Source of the DNA: a virus
Reading direction: 5' to 3' (one strand)
IMG/VR virus record: IMGVR_UViG_3300028025_001979
Span: 1 to 38,389 of that record
Length of the DNA: 38,389 nucleotides
Below are positions 8,304-16,990 of this stretch, one piece after another; within the stretch, counting starts at the first letter, position 1; every line of letters begins with the position of its first letter. The notes below the pieces were generated by a model. That model did not search any database and was not told the DNA's origin. It worked only from the letters and a program-made list of their open reading frames with translations. The position numbers were made by a program, and so were the translations under genes.

Positions 8304-8708
8304 ATGGCTGCTTACGGGCGTGGTGATTACGGTGGAGGTCGTTACTCCTTTGGGGCGTACTTAGGTGCGCTTGCAATAGTTGACGAGTCCACTGTTGTCA
8401 TTGCTGGAGACAAGATTAAAGATGCTCAGTTTGAGATCTTCTCAACTAGCTCAGTCTCCGTAGATGCTGTAAAGATATCGAACACATCGTTATCAATCGT
8501 AAGTAATTCTGAAATGACGGCTGCTGGCGGTTTGGATGCTGTTGGCAATGTTGACATGGTTGGAGTGAGTAACTTGACCATTCAATACAACCGTAAGCGT
8601 CCAGGCGAAGTCATCATCATTGATGTTTCTAGTGTTGCGATCAATGCTAGAAAGAAATGGGAAACAGAGCCTGATGTGTCTGAAATCTGGACAACAGTGT
8701 CTGTGTAA
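8304..8708 (+). CDS. Hypothetical virion protein
   Basis: A 134-residue protein with a Gly/Tyr-rich N-terminus (GRGDYGGGRYSFGAYLG) followed by predicted beta strands rich in Val, Ser and Asn. I do not recognise a family. The composition and its place between two tail-associated genes suggest a structural role. No clear ribosome site precedes the ATG at 8304, which lies one base after the upstream stop, so coupled translation is likely. Confidence 0.75.
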   Translation: MAAYGRGDYGGGRYSFGAYLGALAIVDESTVVIAGDKIKDAQFEIFSTSSVSVDAVKISNTSLSIVSNSEMTAAGGLDAVGNVDMVGVSNLTIQYNRKRPGEVIIIDVSSVAINARKKWETEPDVSEIWTTVSV

Positions 8709-8726
8709 ACAATTAAGGGGTAATTC

Positions 8727-9653
8727 ATGGCTGATACAACCACCACCAATCTTGGCTTAACAAAGCCTGAAGTTGGAGCTTCTACGGATACGTGGGGAAC
8801 CAAGATCAACAACGATCTGGACTCTATTGATGGTTTGTTTGACGCTGGTCCACTGCTGAAAGTCACAAAAGGTGGAACTGGTGTTGGCACAAGCACTGGT
8901 TCTGGCAACAACGTGTTGTCTACCTCGCCTACATTGGTGACTCCAATCCTTGGTACGCCACAGTCCGTGACCCTGACAAACGGCACAGGTTTGCCACTGA
9001 CAACAGGTGTTACTGGCACTCTTCCAGTGGCTAATGGCGGTACAGGTGCAACATCCCTGACAGCCAACAACGTATTGCTGGGCAACGGTACTTCTGCTTT
9101 GCAAGCAGTTGCTCCAGGTACATCTGGCAACGTGCTGACCTCTGACGGCACTACATGGCAATCGACAACCCCTGCTGCTGGTTTCAGTACATCAGCAGAC
9201 AATACCTTCACAGGCACACAGACTTTCTCAGGCACAAGCGCCAAGTTGGCTATTGTCCTTAACGATGCCGCTGAAGTTGCTACTGTCTCGGCCACAGCAG
9301 CTACAGGCACGATCAACTATGACATCACCACTCAGTCGGTGCTGTACTACACCTCTGACGCATCAGCCAACTGGACGGTTAACTTCCGCGCCTCAAGTGG
9401 TACATCACTGAACACTGCACTGTCCACAGGTCAGTCGGTCACTGTGGCTTTCTTGGTCACTCAAGGCGCTACTGCTTACTACAACTCTGCTGTTCAAGTG
9501 GATGGCACAACCTCTGGCGTGACGACACGCTGGTTGGGTGGTGCGCCTACAGCGGGCAACGCAAGTGGCATCGATTCGTACAGATTTCTGATTCTGAAAA
9601 CTGGAAGTGCAACCTTTACTGTTCTCGCCTCGGTGACACAGTTCAAAGCCTAA
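8727..9653 (+). CDS. Tail fibre / receptor-binding-like protein
   Basis: A 308-residue protein. It begins [20 protein letters not shown], a head common to many phage fibre proteins, then has Thr/Gly/Ser-rich beta repeats including [16 protein letters not shown] and [11 protein letters not shown] (the GGTGAT fibre repeat, about residues 48-118). A C-terminal beta domain of about 150 residues follows. Such proteins form trimeric fibres and contact the host receptor. RBS AAGGGG precedes the ATG. An HNH gene follows three bases later, and further fibre-like genes lie beyond it. Confidence 0.85.
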   Translation: MADTTTTNLGLTKPEVGASTDTWGTKINNDLDSIDGLFDAGPLLKVTKGGTGVGTSTGSGNNVLSTSPTLVTPILGTPQSVTLTNGTGLPLTTGVTGTLPVANGGTGATSLTANNVLLGNGTSALQAVAPGTSGNVLTSDGTTWQSTTPAAGFSTSADNTFTGTQTFSGTSAKLAIVLNDAAEVATVSATAATGTINYDITTQSVLYYTSDASANWTVNFRASSGTSLNTALSTGQSVTVAFLVTQGATAYYNSAVQVDGTTSGVTTRWLGGAPTAGNASGIDSYRFLILKTGSATFTVLASVTQFKA

Positions 9654-9655
9654 TC

Positions 9656-10330
9656 ATGTGCATTTGCAAAAAATGTAACGTGGACAAACCGCTGGACGAG
9701 TTCCAGTTGGATAAGCGCCGCAACAAGCACTACGGTACTTGCCGTAAGTGCCGTGTTAAAGCGCAGAATGACCGCAGACTTGCAAACCTTGATGAAAGCC
9801 GCAAGAAAACACGTGAGTACTTACGTGAGTGGCGTGCCAAGAATCCAGACAAAGTGGCAGCAACCAACAAGAAGTACGATGAAAAAAACAGGGAAAAGCG
9901 AAGCGAGTATGCCAAGCAGTACCGCAAAGACAACCCTGAAAAAGTCAAAGCTGATCAAGCCAAATGGGCACAGGAAAATCCTGAAAAGATTAAAGCCTAT
10001 GCGCTTAAGGCTAGTACCGATTGGCGTGTGCGGAACCCTGAATACATCAAGGAACACTACAAGGCCAACAAGGAGCGGTATGTGGCAGCAAGAGCTAGAC
10101 GTAGGGCTGCTCAAGAGTCCGCTACACCAACTTGGTTGACCGCAGTGGATAAAGCAATGATCCAAGAAATGTACGATGTGTCGGAAGCAAGATATGTCCA
10201 AACTGGTATAAAACACCATGTTGACCATATCGTCCCGATCAACGGCAAAGACGTGGCTGGTATGCACGTTCCTTGGAATTTACAAGTTATAACTGCTCAA
10301 GAGAATTTGAGCAAAGGATGGAGGTTTTAA
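9656..10330 (+). CDS. HNH endonuclease (free-standing, homing-type)
   Basis: A 224-residue basic protein. An N-terminal zinc-ribbon-like pattern (C4-x2-C7 and C29-x2-C32) is followed by a long Lys/Arg/Glu-rich helical stretch with repeated DNPEK/ENPEK units (about 60-150). The C-terminal HNH core is HHVDHIVPINGKDVAG...WNLQVITAQEN (about 187-217). Such genes are mobile endonucleases that nick or cut DNA near their insertion site. There is no Shine-Dalgarno sequence before the ATG, and its stop overlaps the next gene (TAATG). It interrupts a row of tail-fibre genes, suggesting an insertion. Confidence 0.9.
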   Translation: MCICKKCNVDKPLDEFQLDKRRNKHYGTCRKCRVKAQNDRRLANLDESRKKTREYLREWRAKNPDKVAATNKKYDEKNREKRSEYAKQYRKDNPEKVKADQAKWAQENPEKIKAYALKASTDWRVRNPEYIKEHYKANKERYVAARARRRAAQESATPTWLTAVDKAMIQEMYDVSEARYVQTGIKHHVDHIVPINGKDVAGMHVPWNLQVITAQENLSKGWRF

Positions 10331-12249
10331 TGCCATTACAAGCAACATCAGGTGCAGCAAGCTATGACGCTTTCGGTGGTGGTGTCCCGTTTGAACCAAT
10401 ATATATAGAGCAGGTGTTCCAAAATTGGCTGTACACAGGCAACGGCTCTACACAGACCATCACCAACAACATTGATCTGGCGGGTGAGGGTGGTTTGGTT
10501 TGGATTAAAGATAGAAGCGCGGCAGTTAGTCATGGCTTGTTCGATACTGTCAGAGGTGTTAACAACTATTTATCTTCTAATTCGGCAAATGAACAGAACG
10601 TTTTCGGTGTTGTCACCAATGCGCTAACTGCTTTCAACTCAAATGGATTTTCTGTAGGTACATCTTTAGGGTGGCTTAACGCTTCTGGTGACAACCTCGC
10701 CTCATGGACATTCCGCAAGCAGCCGAAGTTTTTTGATGTGGTGACGTATACGGGGACAGGATCAACACAGACCATTGCTCATAATCTTGGTTCTGTGCCG
10801 GGTTGCATCATCGTAAAAGCAACGAATGACACTAGGTCTTGGGCTGTCTATCACCGTTCTTTAGGAGCCACAAAATACATATACCTTAATTCAACAGGTA
10901 TTGGTGGCACAACTAATGGTTTTTGGGATGACACAGAGCCGACAAGCACGGTATTTACTGTTCGCAATGATGGTGACGTTAACGGCCCCGGTACTACCTA
11001 CGTAGCCTACCTATTCGCCCACAACGCAGGAGGCTTTGGCCTGTCTGGTACGGACAATGTGATTTCGTGTGGGTCTGTTGTTAATACAGGCAATCCTCAA
11101 GTAACACTTGGTTATGAGCCTCAATGGGTTTTGTTTAAAAGCTCAACTTCTACGTCCCCGTGGTACATAGTTGACAATATGCGTGGTTTACCCGTTGGGG
11201 CAGACCAAGCTGTGCTTTTGCCAAATTCAACTGCGGCTGAAGTAACAAACTCTAATTACATAAACATAAACGCAACGGGATTTACTACAAATTCTTCGTT
11301 ACTAGCGGGTCAAACACTCATTTACATCGCCATACGCCGTGGCCCGATGAGGACTCCTACGACCGGGACGAGTGTTTATCAAGCGGAAATTGGAAATTCT
11401 TCAAGCGCACCCGAGTTTAATGCGGGGTTCCCCGTTGACATGGCTTTGATGAAAGACGCCTCTGGGGTCGAAGATTGGTACAACAGTTCACGGCTGTTGC
11501 AAGGCACGTATTTGGTGACAAACTCAACTGCAACAGAAGGCGCTTCAAGCAATTTCAACTTTGCGTATCAGAGCGGCTGGTATGCAACGGCAACAACCAG
11601 AACTTCTTGGATGTTCAGGCGTGCTCCGGGCTTCTTTGATGAGGTTTGCTATACGGGTGATTCCACTGCAAGAACCTTGGCACATAACTTAGGTGTTGCA
11701 CCTGAGTTGTGGATTATTAAACGCAGAAGTGGCACTAGTAACTGGATAGTTGGGGGTGGTATTTTAAGTTCGCCAACTAATAATTTTCTTTTGCTTAACG
11801 GGACAACTCAGCAAAGTTCAATTACGGATTTTTTCACCACCCCAACGTCAACTACATTTGGGTTTGGCTCTGGTGCTCCATCAGACAACTCAATAAATGC
11901 TTCAGGGCAAACTTACGTTGCATACTTATTTGCATCAGCGCCTGGTGTCAGCAAAGTTGGGACTTTCACAGGCACAGGAGCAACCCAAGTCATTGACTGC
12001 GGATTCACAGGTGGTGCAAGGTTTGTTCTCATTAAGGCCACCAGCACCACAGGTCCTTGGTTGGTGTGGGACAGCGCACGAGGCATTGTTTCGGGTGATG
12101 ACCCCTACCTTGTTTTGAACAGCACAGCCGCCGAAGTCACCAACACCGATTGGGTGGACACTGCTGCAACAGGGTTTGAACTGAGCAACGCTGCTGGCAA
12201 TGGTGCAAACAACAGCGGTATTTCGTATTTGTTTATGGCAATAGCCTGA
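10330..12249 (+). CDS. Large repeat-containing tail protein (about five tandem beta domains)
   Basis: A 639-residue protein using the ATG at 10330 (GGAGG seven bases upstream). An in-frame ATG at 10318 and a TTG at 10273 would lie inside the HNH gene. The unit YTGxGSTQTIxHNLGxxP...I.K..., then Trp-rich strands, then TTYVAYLFA or TYVAYLFA recurs about five times (near residues 35, 155, 255, 455, 560). Repeats of this type occur in side-tail proteins of aquatic phages. Adhesion or virion decoration is inferred. Confidence 0.82.
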   Translation: MPLQATSGAASYDAFGGGVPFEPIYIEQVFQNWLYTGNGSTQTITNNIDLAGEGGLVWIKDRSAAVSHGLFDTVRGVNNYLSSNSANEQNVFGVVTNALTAFNSNGFSVGTSLGWLNASGDNLASWTFRKQPKFFDVVTYTGTGSTQTIAHNLGSVPGCIIVKATNDTRSWAVYHRSLGATKYIYLNSTGIGGTTNGFWDDTEPTSTVFTVRNDGDVNGPGTTYVAYLFAHNAGGFGLSGTDNVISCGSVVNTGNPQVTLGYEPQWVLFKSSTSTSPWYIVDNMRGLPVGADQAVLLPNSTAAEVTNSNYININATGFTTNSSLLAGQTLIYIAIRRGPMRTPTTGTSVYQAEIGNSSSAPEFNAGFPVDMALMKDASGVEDWYNSSRLLQGTYLVTNSTATEGASSNFNFAYQSGWYATATTRTSWMFRRAPGFFDEVCYTGDSTARTLAHNLGVAPELWIIKRRSGTSNWIVGGGILSSPTNNFLLLNGTTQQSSITDFFTTPTSTTFGFGSGAPSDNSINASGQTYVAYLFASAPGVSKVGTFTGTGATQVIDCGFTGGARFVLIKATSTTGPWLVWDSARGIVSGDDPYLVLNSTAAEVTNTDWVDTAATGFELSNAAGNGANNSGISYLFMAIA

Positions 12250-12262
12250 TAGGAGAAATCAA

Positions 12263-12751
12263 GTGCAAATCAGAATCCGACAAACAGGCGCAGTGATGTA
12301 CGAGGCAGAGTTTCGTGCATACCAGCAAGCCAACGGTGGCCCTACATGGGGTCAAACAACAGAGGAAATCCTCGACAGCTTGGGTGCTGATGTGGTCTTT
12401 GAAGGCCCACAAGCAACTGGCGGCACGGTCTATCAGTACTCTATGCCTGACGGTGTTGAGCAGATCGAAGGTAAGTGGTACACCAAGTACATCCTTGGCC
12501 CTACCTTCACAGATACCGAGGAATCCTCGGCTGCTGAACAGGAAGCTGCTTACAAAGCCATGAAGGATGCTGAACAAGCTAAATCTGTTCGCACCCAACG
12601 TGGTGAGAAGCTGAAGGACAGCGATTGGACTCAGGTGGCTGACGCTCCTGTTGACCAAGCTGCATGGGCTGCATACCGTCAAGCATTGCGTGATGTCACT
12701 ATTCAACCAGGATTCCCTTGGACTATCGATTGGCCTACTCAACCGGAGTAA
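12263..12751 (+). CDS. Tail fibre assembly / tail assembly chaperone-like protein
   Basis: A 162-residue protein starting at GTG 12263 with RBS AGGAG. The C-terminus contains KLKDSDWTQVADAP followed by AWAAYRQALRDVT and PWTIDWPTQPE, the characteristic tail of small phage assembly-chaperone proteins encoded next to fibre genes. It probably assists folding or trimerisation of an adjacent fibre. The N-terminal part is less conserved. Confidence 0.82.
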   Translation: MQIRIRQTGAVMYEAEFRAYQQANGGPTWGQTTEEILDSLGADVVFEGPQATGGTVYQYSMPDGVEQIEGKWYTKYILGPTFTDTEESSAAEQEAAYKAMKDAEQAKSVRTQRGEKLKDSDWTQVADAPVDQAAWAAYRQALRDVTIQPGFPWTIDWPTQPE

Positions 12752-12754
12752 TAA

Positions 12755-12961
12755 ATGCCGGACAAGATTGATGCAACGGAGGCCAGATTGACCACCCATG
12801 AAGCCGTTTGCGCCCAGCGTTATGAGGGCATCCAGAAAAGCTTTGAATCAGGATCTAAGCGCATGGCAAAGATTGAGTATCTGCTTTATGCAGTGATCGC
12901 TGCTGTCTTGCTTGGTCCTGGTGTTGCTGCTGAGTTTGTCAAGAAAGTCTTTGGTATTTGA
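12755..12961 (+). CDS. Small membrane protein, XhlA/holin-like
   Basis: A 68-residue protein with a soluble helical N-terminal half (TEARLTTHEAVCAQRYEGIQ) and one C-terminal membrane segment (about residues 45-62, LLYAVIAAVLLGPGVAA) ending in a Lys-containing tail. The layout, coiled helix then a single anchor, resembles haemolysin XhlA-type phage proteins that help holins. Its location within the tail cluster, away from the endolysin, leaves the role uncertain. RBS CGGAG. The TGA overlaps the next ATG. Confidence 0.7.
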   Translation: MPDKIDATEARLTTHEAVCAQRYEGIQKSFESGSKRMAKIEYLLYAVIAAVLLGPGVAAEFVKKVFGI

Positions 12962-13608
12962 TGGCTAACGTAAAACAACAACTAGACAGCCCTGCCCTGC
13001 CTTCTTTGGGCTTGTCGGGTGCTGTTTACTCTCAGGATGTCCAGAACCAAAACAATGGCATCTTGAGGTTGTTTTTCACCAAGCTGGTAAATATCATTGG
13101 TTCTTTGATTGGCCCTTCTGGTGGCAAGTATCTGAACTTCCCATACGGAGCCTTTCAGAGCGTAGTTGATCAAACTGCTGCATCTGTAAATACTCCATAT
13201 GCAATGACACTTGGCACGTTAGACTATGCCAATGGTGTAACCGTTGCAAGCAATTCACGGATCACAGTTGCTGATGCTGGAATTTGGAATTTGCAGTGGT
13301 CTGGTCAGTTTACAAATACAGACAGTCAAATTCATGACGTAAGAGTTTGGCTGAAAATAAATGGAACATCGGTCACTGGTTCAACTGGTTACATTTCAAT
13401 TCCAAATAGTCACGGAGGAATCTCTGGTCACTTAATTGCTGGTTGGAATTATTATGTCAGCTTGAATGCAAATGATTACGTTGAGATTTGGTGGGAAACT
13501 GATAACACGAGCATATCAATTCAACACTTTGCGGCATCAGGAAACTATCCTTCAACAGCCTCTGTAGTAGCCACAATAAGTTTTGTGTCTAACTTGCCTA
13601 ACCAGTAA
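12961..13608 (+). CDS. Tail protein with C1q/TNF-like jelly-roll domain
   Basis: A 215-residue protein. After an N-terminal helix-containing segment, the region from about residue 60 to the end has alternating beta strands with FxxxxDQTAASVNTPYAM, a GIWNLQWSGQF strand and a YVEIWWETDN strand. This pattern is like the C1q/TNF-type domains in phage tail-tip proteins. It may bind surface glycans or proteins, which is inference. The ATG at 12961 overlaps the upstream stop (TGATG). It precedes the tail hub gene. Confidence 0.75.
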   Translation: MANVKQQLDSPALPSLGLSGAVYSQDVQNQNNGILRLFFTKLVNIIGSLIGPSGGKYLNFPYGAFQSVVDQTAASVNTPYAMTLGTLDYANGVTVASNSRITVADAGIWNLQWSGQFTNTDSQIHDVRVWLKINGTSVTGSTGYISIPNSHGGISGHLIAGWNYYVSLNANDYVEIWWETDNTSISIQHFAASGNYPSTASVVATISFVSNLPNQ

Positions 13609-13614
13609 AACATC

Positions 13615-15090
13615 ATGGCCTACATCCCACTCCCAATACCCGCAGGTGTCTACAAGAACGGTACTGAATACCAATCTAAAGGGCGCTGGAACGATGCCAA
13701 CCTAGTTCGGTGGTACGAGGGTACTTTGCGTCCTGTTGGTGGCTGGAGGAAGCGTTCTGCTACTCAGCTAAGTGGTTTGTCTCGTGGCCTGATTAACTGG
13801 CGTGACAACAACAACAACAGACGTATCGGTATTGGTACACACACTCATTTGTACATAATGAATGAGGCTGGTACTGTCTTTGACATCTCTCCCAATGACT
13901 TGGTTGCGGGTGATCCCAATGCTGTTCTGAAGATCGGTTACGGATACGGCACTTATGGCAGTTCTGCCTACGGTGTTGCCCGTCCAGACCTTGGTCAGTA
14001 CACCCCTGCTACCACTTGGAGCATGGACACCTTTGGTCAATATCTGGTGGCTTGTTCCTCTAAAGATGGCAGGTTGCTTGAGTGGCAGTTGAACACATCT
14101 TCTGATGCTGCTCCTATTACTAACGCACCAACAAGTTGCACAGGCCTGATCGTTACTCAAGAGCGATTTGTCTTTGCTTTGGGTGCTGGTGGTAATCCCC
14201 GTAAGGTTCAGTGGTGCGACCAAGAGAACAATACTCTGTGGACCCCTGCTGCTACAAACCAGGCTGGTGACTTTGAACTGACAACCATTGGCTCCTTGAT
14301 GTGTGCCAAGCGGATTCGTGGCTCCACCATCTTGTTTACAGACGTAGATGTCCACACAGCCACCTATATTGGCCCACCATTCATTTACAGTTTTGAGCGT
14401 GTTGGTACGGGTTGTGGGGTTATCTCCAAGCAAGCTGTTGCTGCTACTGATAACGCCTGTATCTGGATGTCTGGCTCAGGATTCTGGGTGTACGATGGCT
14501 TTGTGAAACCACTGCCTTCTGACGTTGGTGACTATGTGTTCTCCAACATGAACCACACTCAGTCCTCCAAGGTCTACTGCGTACACAACTCATCTTACGG
14601 TGAGATCTGGTGGTTTTATCCTAGTTCTGGGTCCAACGAAGTGGATTCTTACGTGACCTACAACTACCGTGAAACCCATTGGGCTATCGGTACATTGGCT
14701 CGTACTTCAGGTACTGACCGTGGAATCTTCTCAAACCCAATCATGATGTCCACAGATGGGTATCTGTATGAGCATGAAGTTGGGTTTAACTACGATTCCC
14801 AGATCCCATTTGCTGAGTCTGGACCTGTTGAATTGGGTGCTGGTGACAGGGTATTGAGCCTTACTGGGCTTATTCCTGATGAAAAGACTGCTGGTAATGT
14901 CCAAGCCCGTCTAAGCACCAAGTTTTACCCCAATTCTGTGGAATATAACCACGGTCCATATTCAATGAATTCGCCAACATCTTTGCGGATTACTGGACGG
15001 CAGATTGCTGTCAAGATTGAGGGTGTTGATTTGAGTGATTGGCGAGTGGGGGTTATTCGTTTTGATGGCAAGCCTGGAAGTATGCGCTGA
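13615..15090 (+). CDS. Tail hub/nozzle or DNA-stabilisation protein (P22 gp10-like)
   Basis: A 491-residue beta-rich protein. The start IPLPIPAGVYKNGTEYQSKGRWND and the recurring W...DNNNNRR, TTWSMDTFGQYLVACSS and WMSGSGFWVYDG segments fit the beta-propeller tail proteins that close the portal channel in P22- and SU10-like phages. Length is close to P22 gp10 (472 aa). No Shine-Dalgarno sequence is obvious before the ATG at 13615. The stop overlaps the next start (TGATGG). It was chosen by layout and position rather than by a catalytic motif. Confidence 0.75.
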   Translation: MAYIPLPIPAGVYKNGTEYQSKGRWNDANLVRWYEGTLRPVGGWRKRSATQLSGLSRGLINWRDNNNNRRIGIGTHTHLYIMNEAGTVFDISPNDLVAGDPNAVLKIGYGYGTYGSSAYGVARPDLGQYTPATTWSMDTFGQYLVACSSKDGRLLEWQLNTSSDAAPITNAPTSCTGLIVTQERFVFALGAGGNPRKVQWCDQENNTLWTPAATNQAGDFELTTIGSLMCAKRIRGSTILFTDVDVHTATYIGPPFIYSFERVGTGCGVISKQAVAATDNACIWMSGSGFWVYDGFVKPLPSDVGDYVFSNMNHTQSSKVYCVHNSSYGEIWWFYPSSGSNEVDSYVTYNYRETHWAIGTLARTSGTDRGIFSNPIMMSTDGYLYEHEVGFNYDSQIPFAESGPVELGAGDRVLSLTGLIPDEKTAGNVQARLSTKFYPNSVEYNHGPYSMNSPTSLRITGRQIAVKIEGVDLSDWRVGVIRFDGKPGSMR

Positions 15091-15491
15091 TGGATTATGA
15101 GAAGTACAAGCTCAATGGTGAACTTCCACTGTGGGCTGTGCTTTTCCAAAAAGTAGAGCAAATACTTGAACCTGCCTTAGAATACGATAACACTTACAAC
15201 ATTGAAGATGTAGCTGATTGCATCTCAAATGGGACAATGCAGCTATGGCCGACTAGTAATAGTGCCGTAGTGACGCAAGTGCAGAACTTTCCAAGGATGA
15301 AGGTTTTGCACATTTTTTTGGCTGGTGGCAATCTAGAGGAACTAGAAACGCTAACCCCCCATATTCAGAAGTTCGCTGAAGACATGGGATGCCGCAAGAT
15401 CACTCTAACAGGGCGTAGAGGTTGGTCACGAACTTTTGTCACTAAATTCAACATGAAGCCAACACATTATTGGCTTTCAACGGAGGTGTAA
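15090..15491 (+). CDS. Small virion protein with GNAT-like fold (T7 gp13-like position)
   Basis: A 133-residue protein. Segments VLHIFLAGGNLEELETL and KFAEDMGCRKITLTGRRGW resemble the acetyl-CoA-binding half of GNAT folds, as in other podovirus proteins encoded just before the internal virion proteins. The usual R/Q-x-x-G-x-G/A signature is not present, so it is probably not an active acetyltransferase. ATG at 15090 overlaps the previous stop by one base. Confidence 0.7.
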   Translation: MDYEKYKLNGELPLWAVLFQKVEQILEPALEYDNTYNIEDVADCISNGTMQLWPTSNSAVVTQVQNFPRMKVLHIFLAGGNLEELETLTPHIQKFAEDMGCRKITLTGRRGWSRTFVTKFNMKPTHYWLSTEV

Positions 15492-15493
15492 TT

Positions 15494-16981
15494 ATGTCTG
15501 GTGGTAGCAGCCAAAGCACGCAGCAGCTTGATCCTGCAATGCGTGATGCGTTTCTAGGAAACGTAACCCGTGCAACAGGTGTCGCTGAAGGATTGCAAGC
15601 CCGACAGTTTGCTGATTTCACTCCTGACCAACAGCGGTCTTTTGAAGTTACTCGTCAGTTTGCAGACCCCAATAGTCAGCAAATGCGTCAACTCAACACT
15701 TCTGCCAATTTGGCTACAAGTGCTGGTATGTACCGTCCTCAGCAAGTTGCCTCTCGTGATGTAACTGCACAAGGCTACACAGCCGCACAAGCACAAGCTG
15801 CTCAACTTGGCCGTGATGCCGTTCGTGATGTTAATGCCGAGCGTATCAATGCTGAACGTGTTGCTGCTGCCCAAGCCAATCGTGCTGGTGCTAGAGATGT
15901 TGGCATTACTGGTGTATCTGGCGCTCAAGTGGCTTCTGAGGCTCTTGGTCAGATTGCTCCACAAGCCCGTGAGAATGTTCGTGATATTCAGGCTAATTCT
16001 TTCCTGAATCAGAATATTCAGTCGTACATGAACCCATACACACAGGCTGTGACAGAGCAAAGCTTGCGTGATTTGGAGCGTTCACGACAGTTGCAACAAC
16101 AACAGACTGCTGCCCAAGCTACTGCTGCTGGCGCTTTTGGTGGATCTCGTCAGGGTGTTGCTGAGGCTGAGACTAACCGAGCTTTTGGTGAGAATGCTGC
16201 TCGTTTGGTTGCTCAACAAAATGCTGCTGCCTTCCAAGCTGCTCAACAAGCTTCTGAGGCCGATCTTGCTCGTGCTATGCAAGCCCAACAGCTTAACCAA
16301 GCCCAAGACGCTGCCACTACTCAGCAGTCCTTGCAATTGGCTGGTCAGTTCGGTCTTGCTAACCAAGATGCTGCTTTGCGTGCTGCCTTGGCAAATCAGG
16401 GTGTAGACACTCAGTTTGGCCTGACCAACGCTCAGTTGGAGCAACAAGCTCGTTTGGCTAACCAATCTACAGGTTTGGCTGCTTCTCAGGCTAATCAGGA
16501 TGCCATGCTCAGGGCTGCTTTGTCCAACCAAGGCTTTGACTTCAATGTTGGTCAGCTTAACACGCAAAACCAACAACAAACCAGCTTGGCAAATCAAGCG
16601 GCTACGAATCAAGCAAGCCAGTTTACTGCTGCTGCTCAGAATCAGATTGCCCAACAGAATGCTGCTAACTTCTTGCAAGCCAACCTAGCCAATCAAGGTG
16701 CTGGTCTTCAGGCTAACCAACAGCGTCTTGGTGCTTCTGGTCAGCTTGCCAGTGTGGCTGCTCAAGGCCAGCAAATGGGTCTTACAGGGGCTAATGCTCT
16801 TGCTCAACAGGGTGGAGCGCAACAGCAGTTCTCGCAAGCTCAGTTGGATGCAATCCGTAATCTGCCTCTTGAGCAACAACAGATCATTAACCAAGCATTG
16901 GGTCTTAATGTTGGTGGTGGTTCTGGTATGCAACAGCAATCTAGTTCACGCCAAGGTCTACTTGGTGTTCTCGGCCTGTAA
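15494..16981 (+). CDS. Ala/Gln/Asn-rich internal virion or ejection protein
   Basis: A 495-residue protein. The ATG at 15494 has GGAGG eight bases upstream and is preferred to the TTG at 15470. After an N-terminal helical part (about 1-110) with DFTPDQQRSFE, the rest is very rich in Ala, Gln and Asn with degenerate repeats of the form LRAALANQGxD and ARLANQS (about residues 290-420). This suggests long amphipathic helices. It is the first of three large proteins before the lysis region, the usual place for proteins ejected into the host periplasm. No enzymatic motif is visible. Confidence 0.78.
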   Translation: MSGGSSQSTQQLDPAMRDAFLGNVTRATGVAEGLQARQFADFTPDQQRSFEVTRQFADPNSQQMRQLNTSANLATSAGMYRPQQVASRDVTAQGYTAAQAQAAQLGRDAVRDVNAERINAERVAAAQANRAGARDVGITGVSGAQVASEALGQIAPQARENVRDIQANSFLNQNIQSYMNPYTQAVTEQSLRDLERSRQLQQQQTAAQATAAGAFGGSRQGVAEAETNRAFGENAARLVAQQNAAAFQAAQQASEADLARAMQAQQLNQAQDAATTQQSLQLAGQFGLANQDAALRAALANQGVDTQFGLTNAQLEQQARLANQSTGLAASQANQDAMLRAALSNQGFDFNVGQLNTQNQQQTSLANQAATNQASQFTAAAQNQIAQQNAANFLQANLANQGAGLQANQQRLGASGQLASVAAQGQQMGLTGANALAQQGGAQQQFSQAQLDAIRNLPLEQQQIINQALGLNVGGGSGMQQQSSSRQGLLGVLGL

Positions 16982-16990
16982 GGAGTATTT

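Noticed and set aside
13768-14433. 221-residue minus-strand open frame within the tail hub gene
   Set aside because: Antisense shadow of a well-supported gene; no ribosome site or domain.
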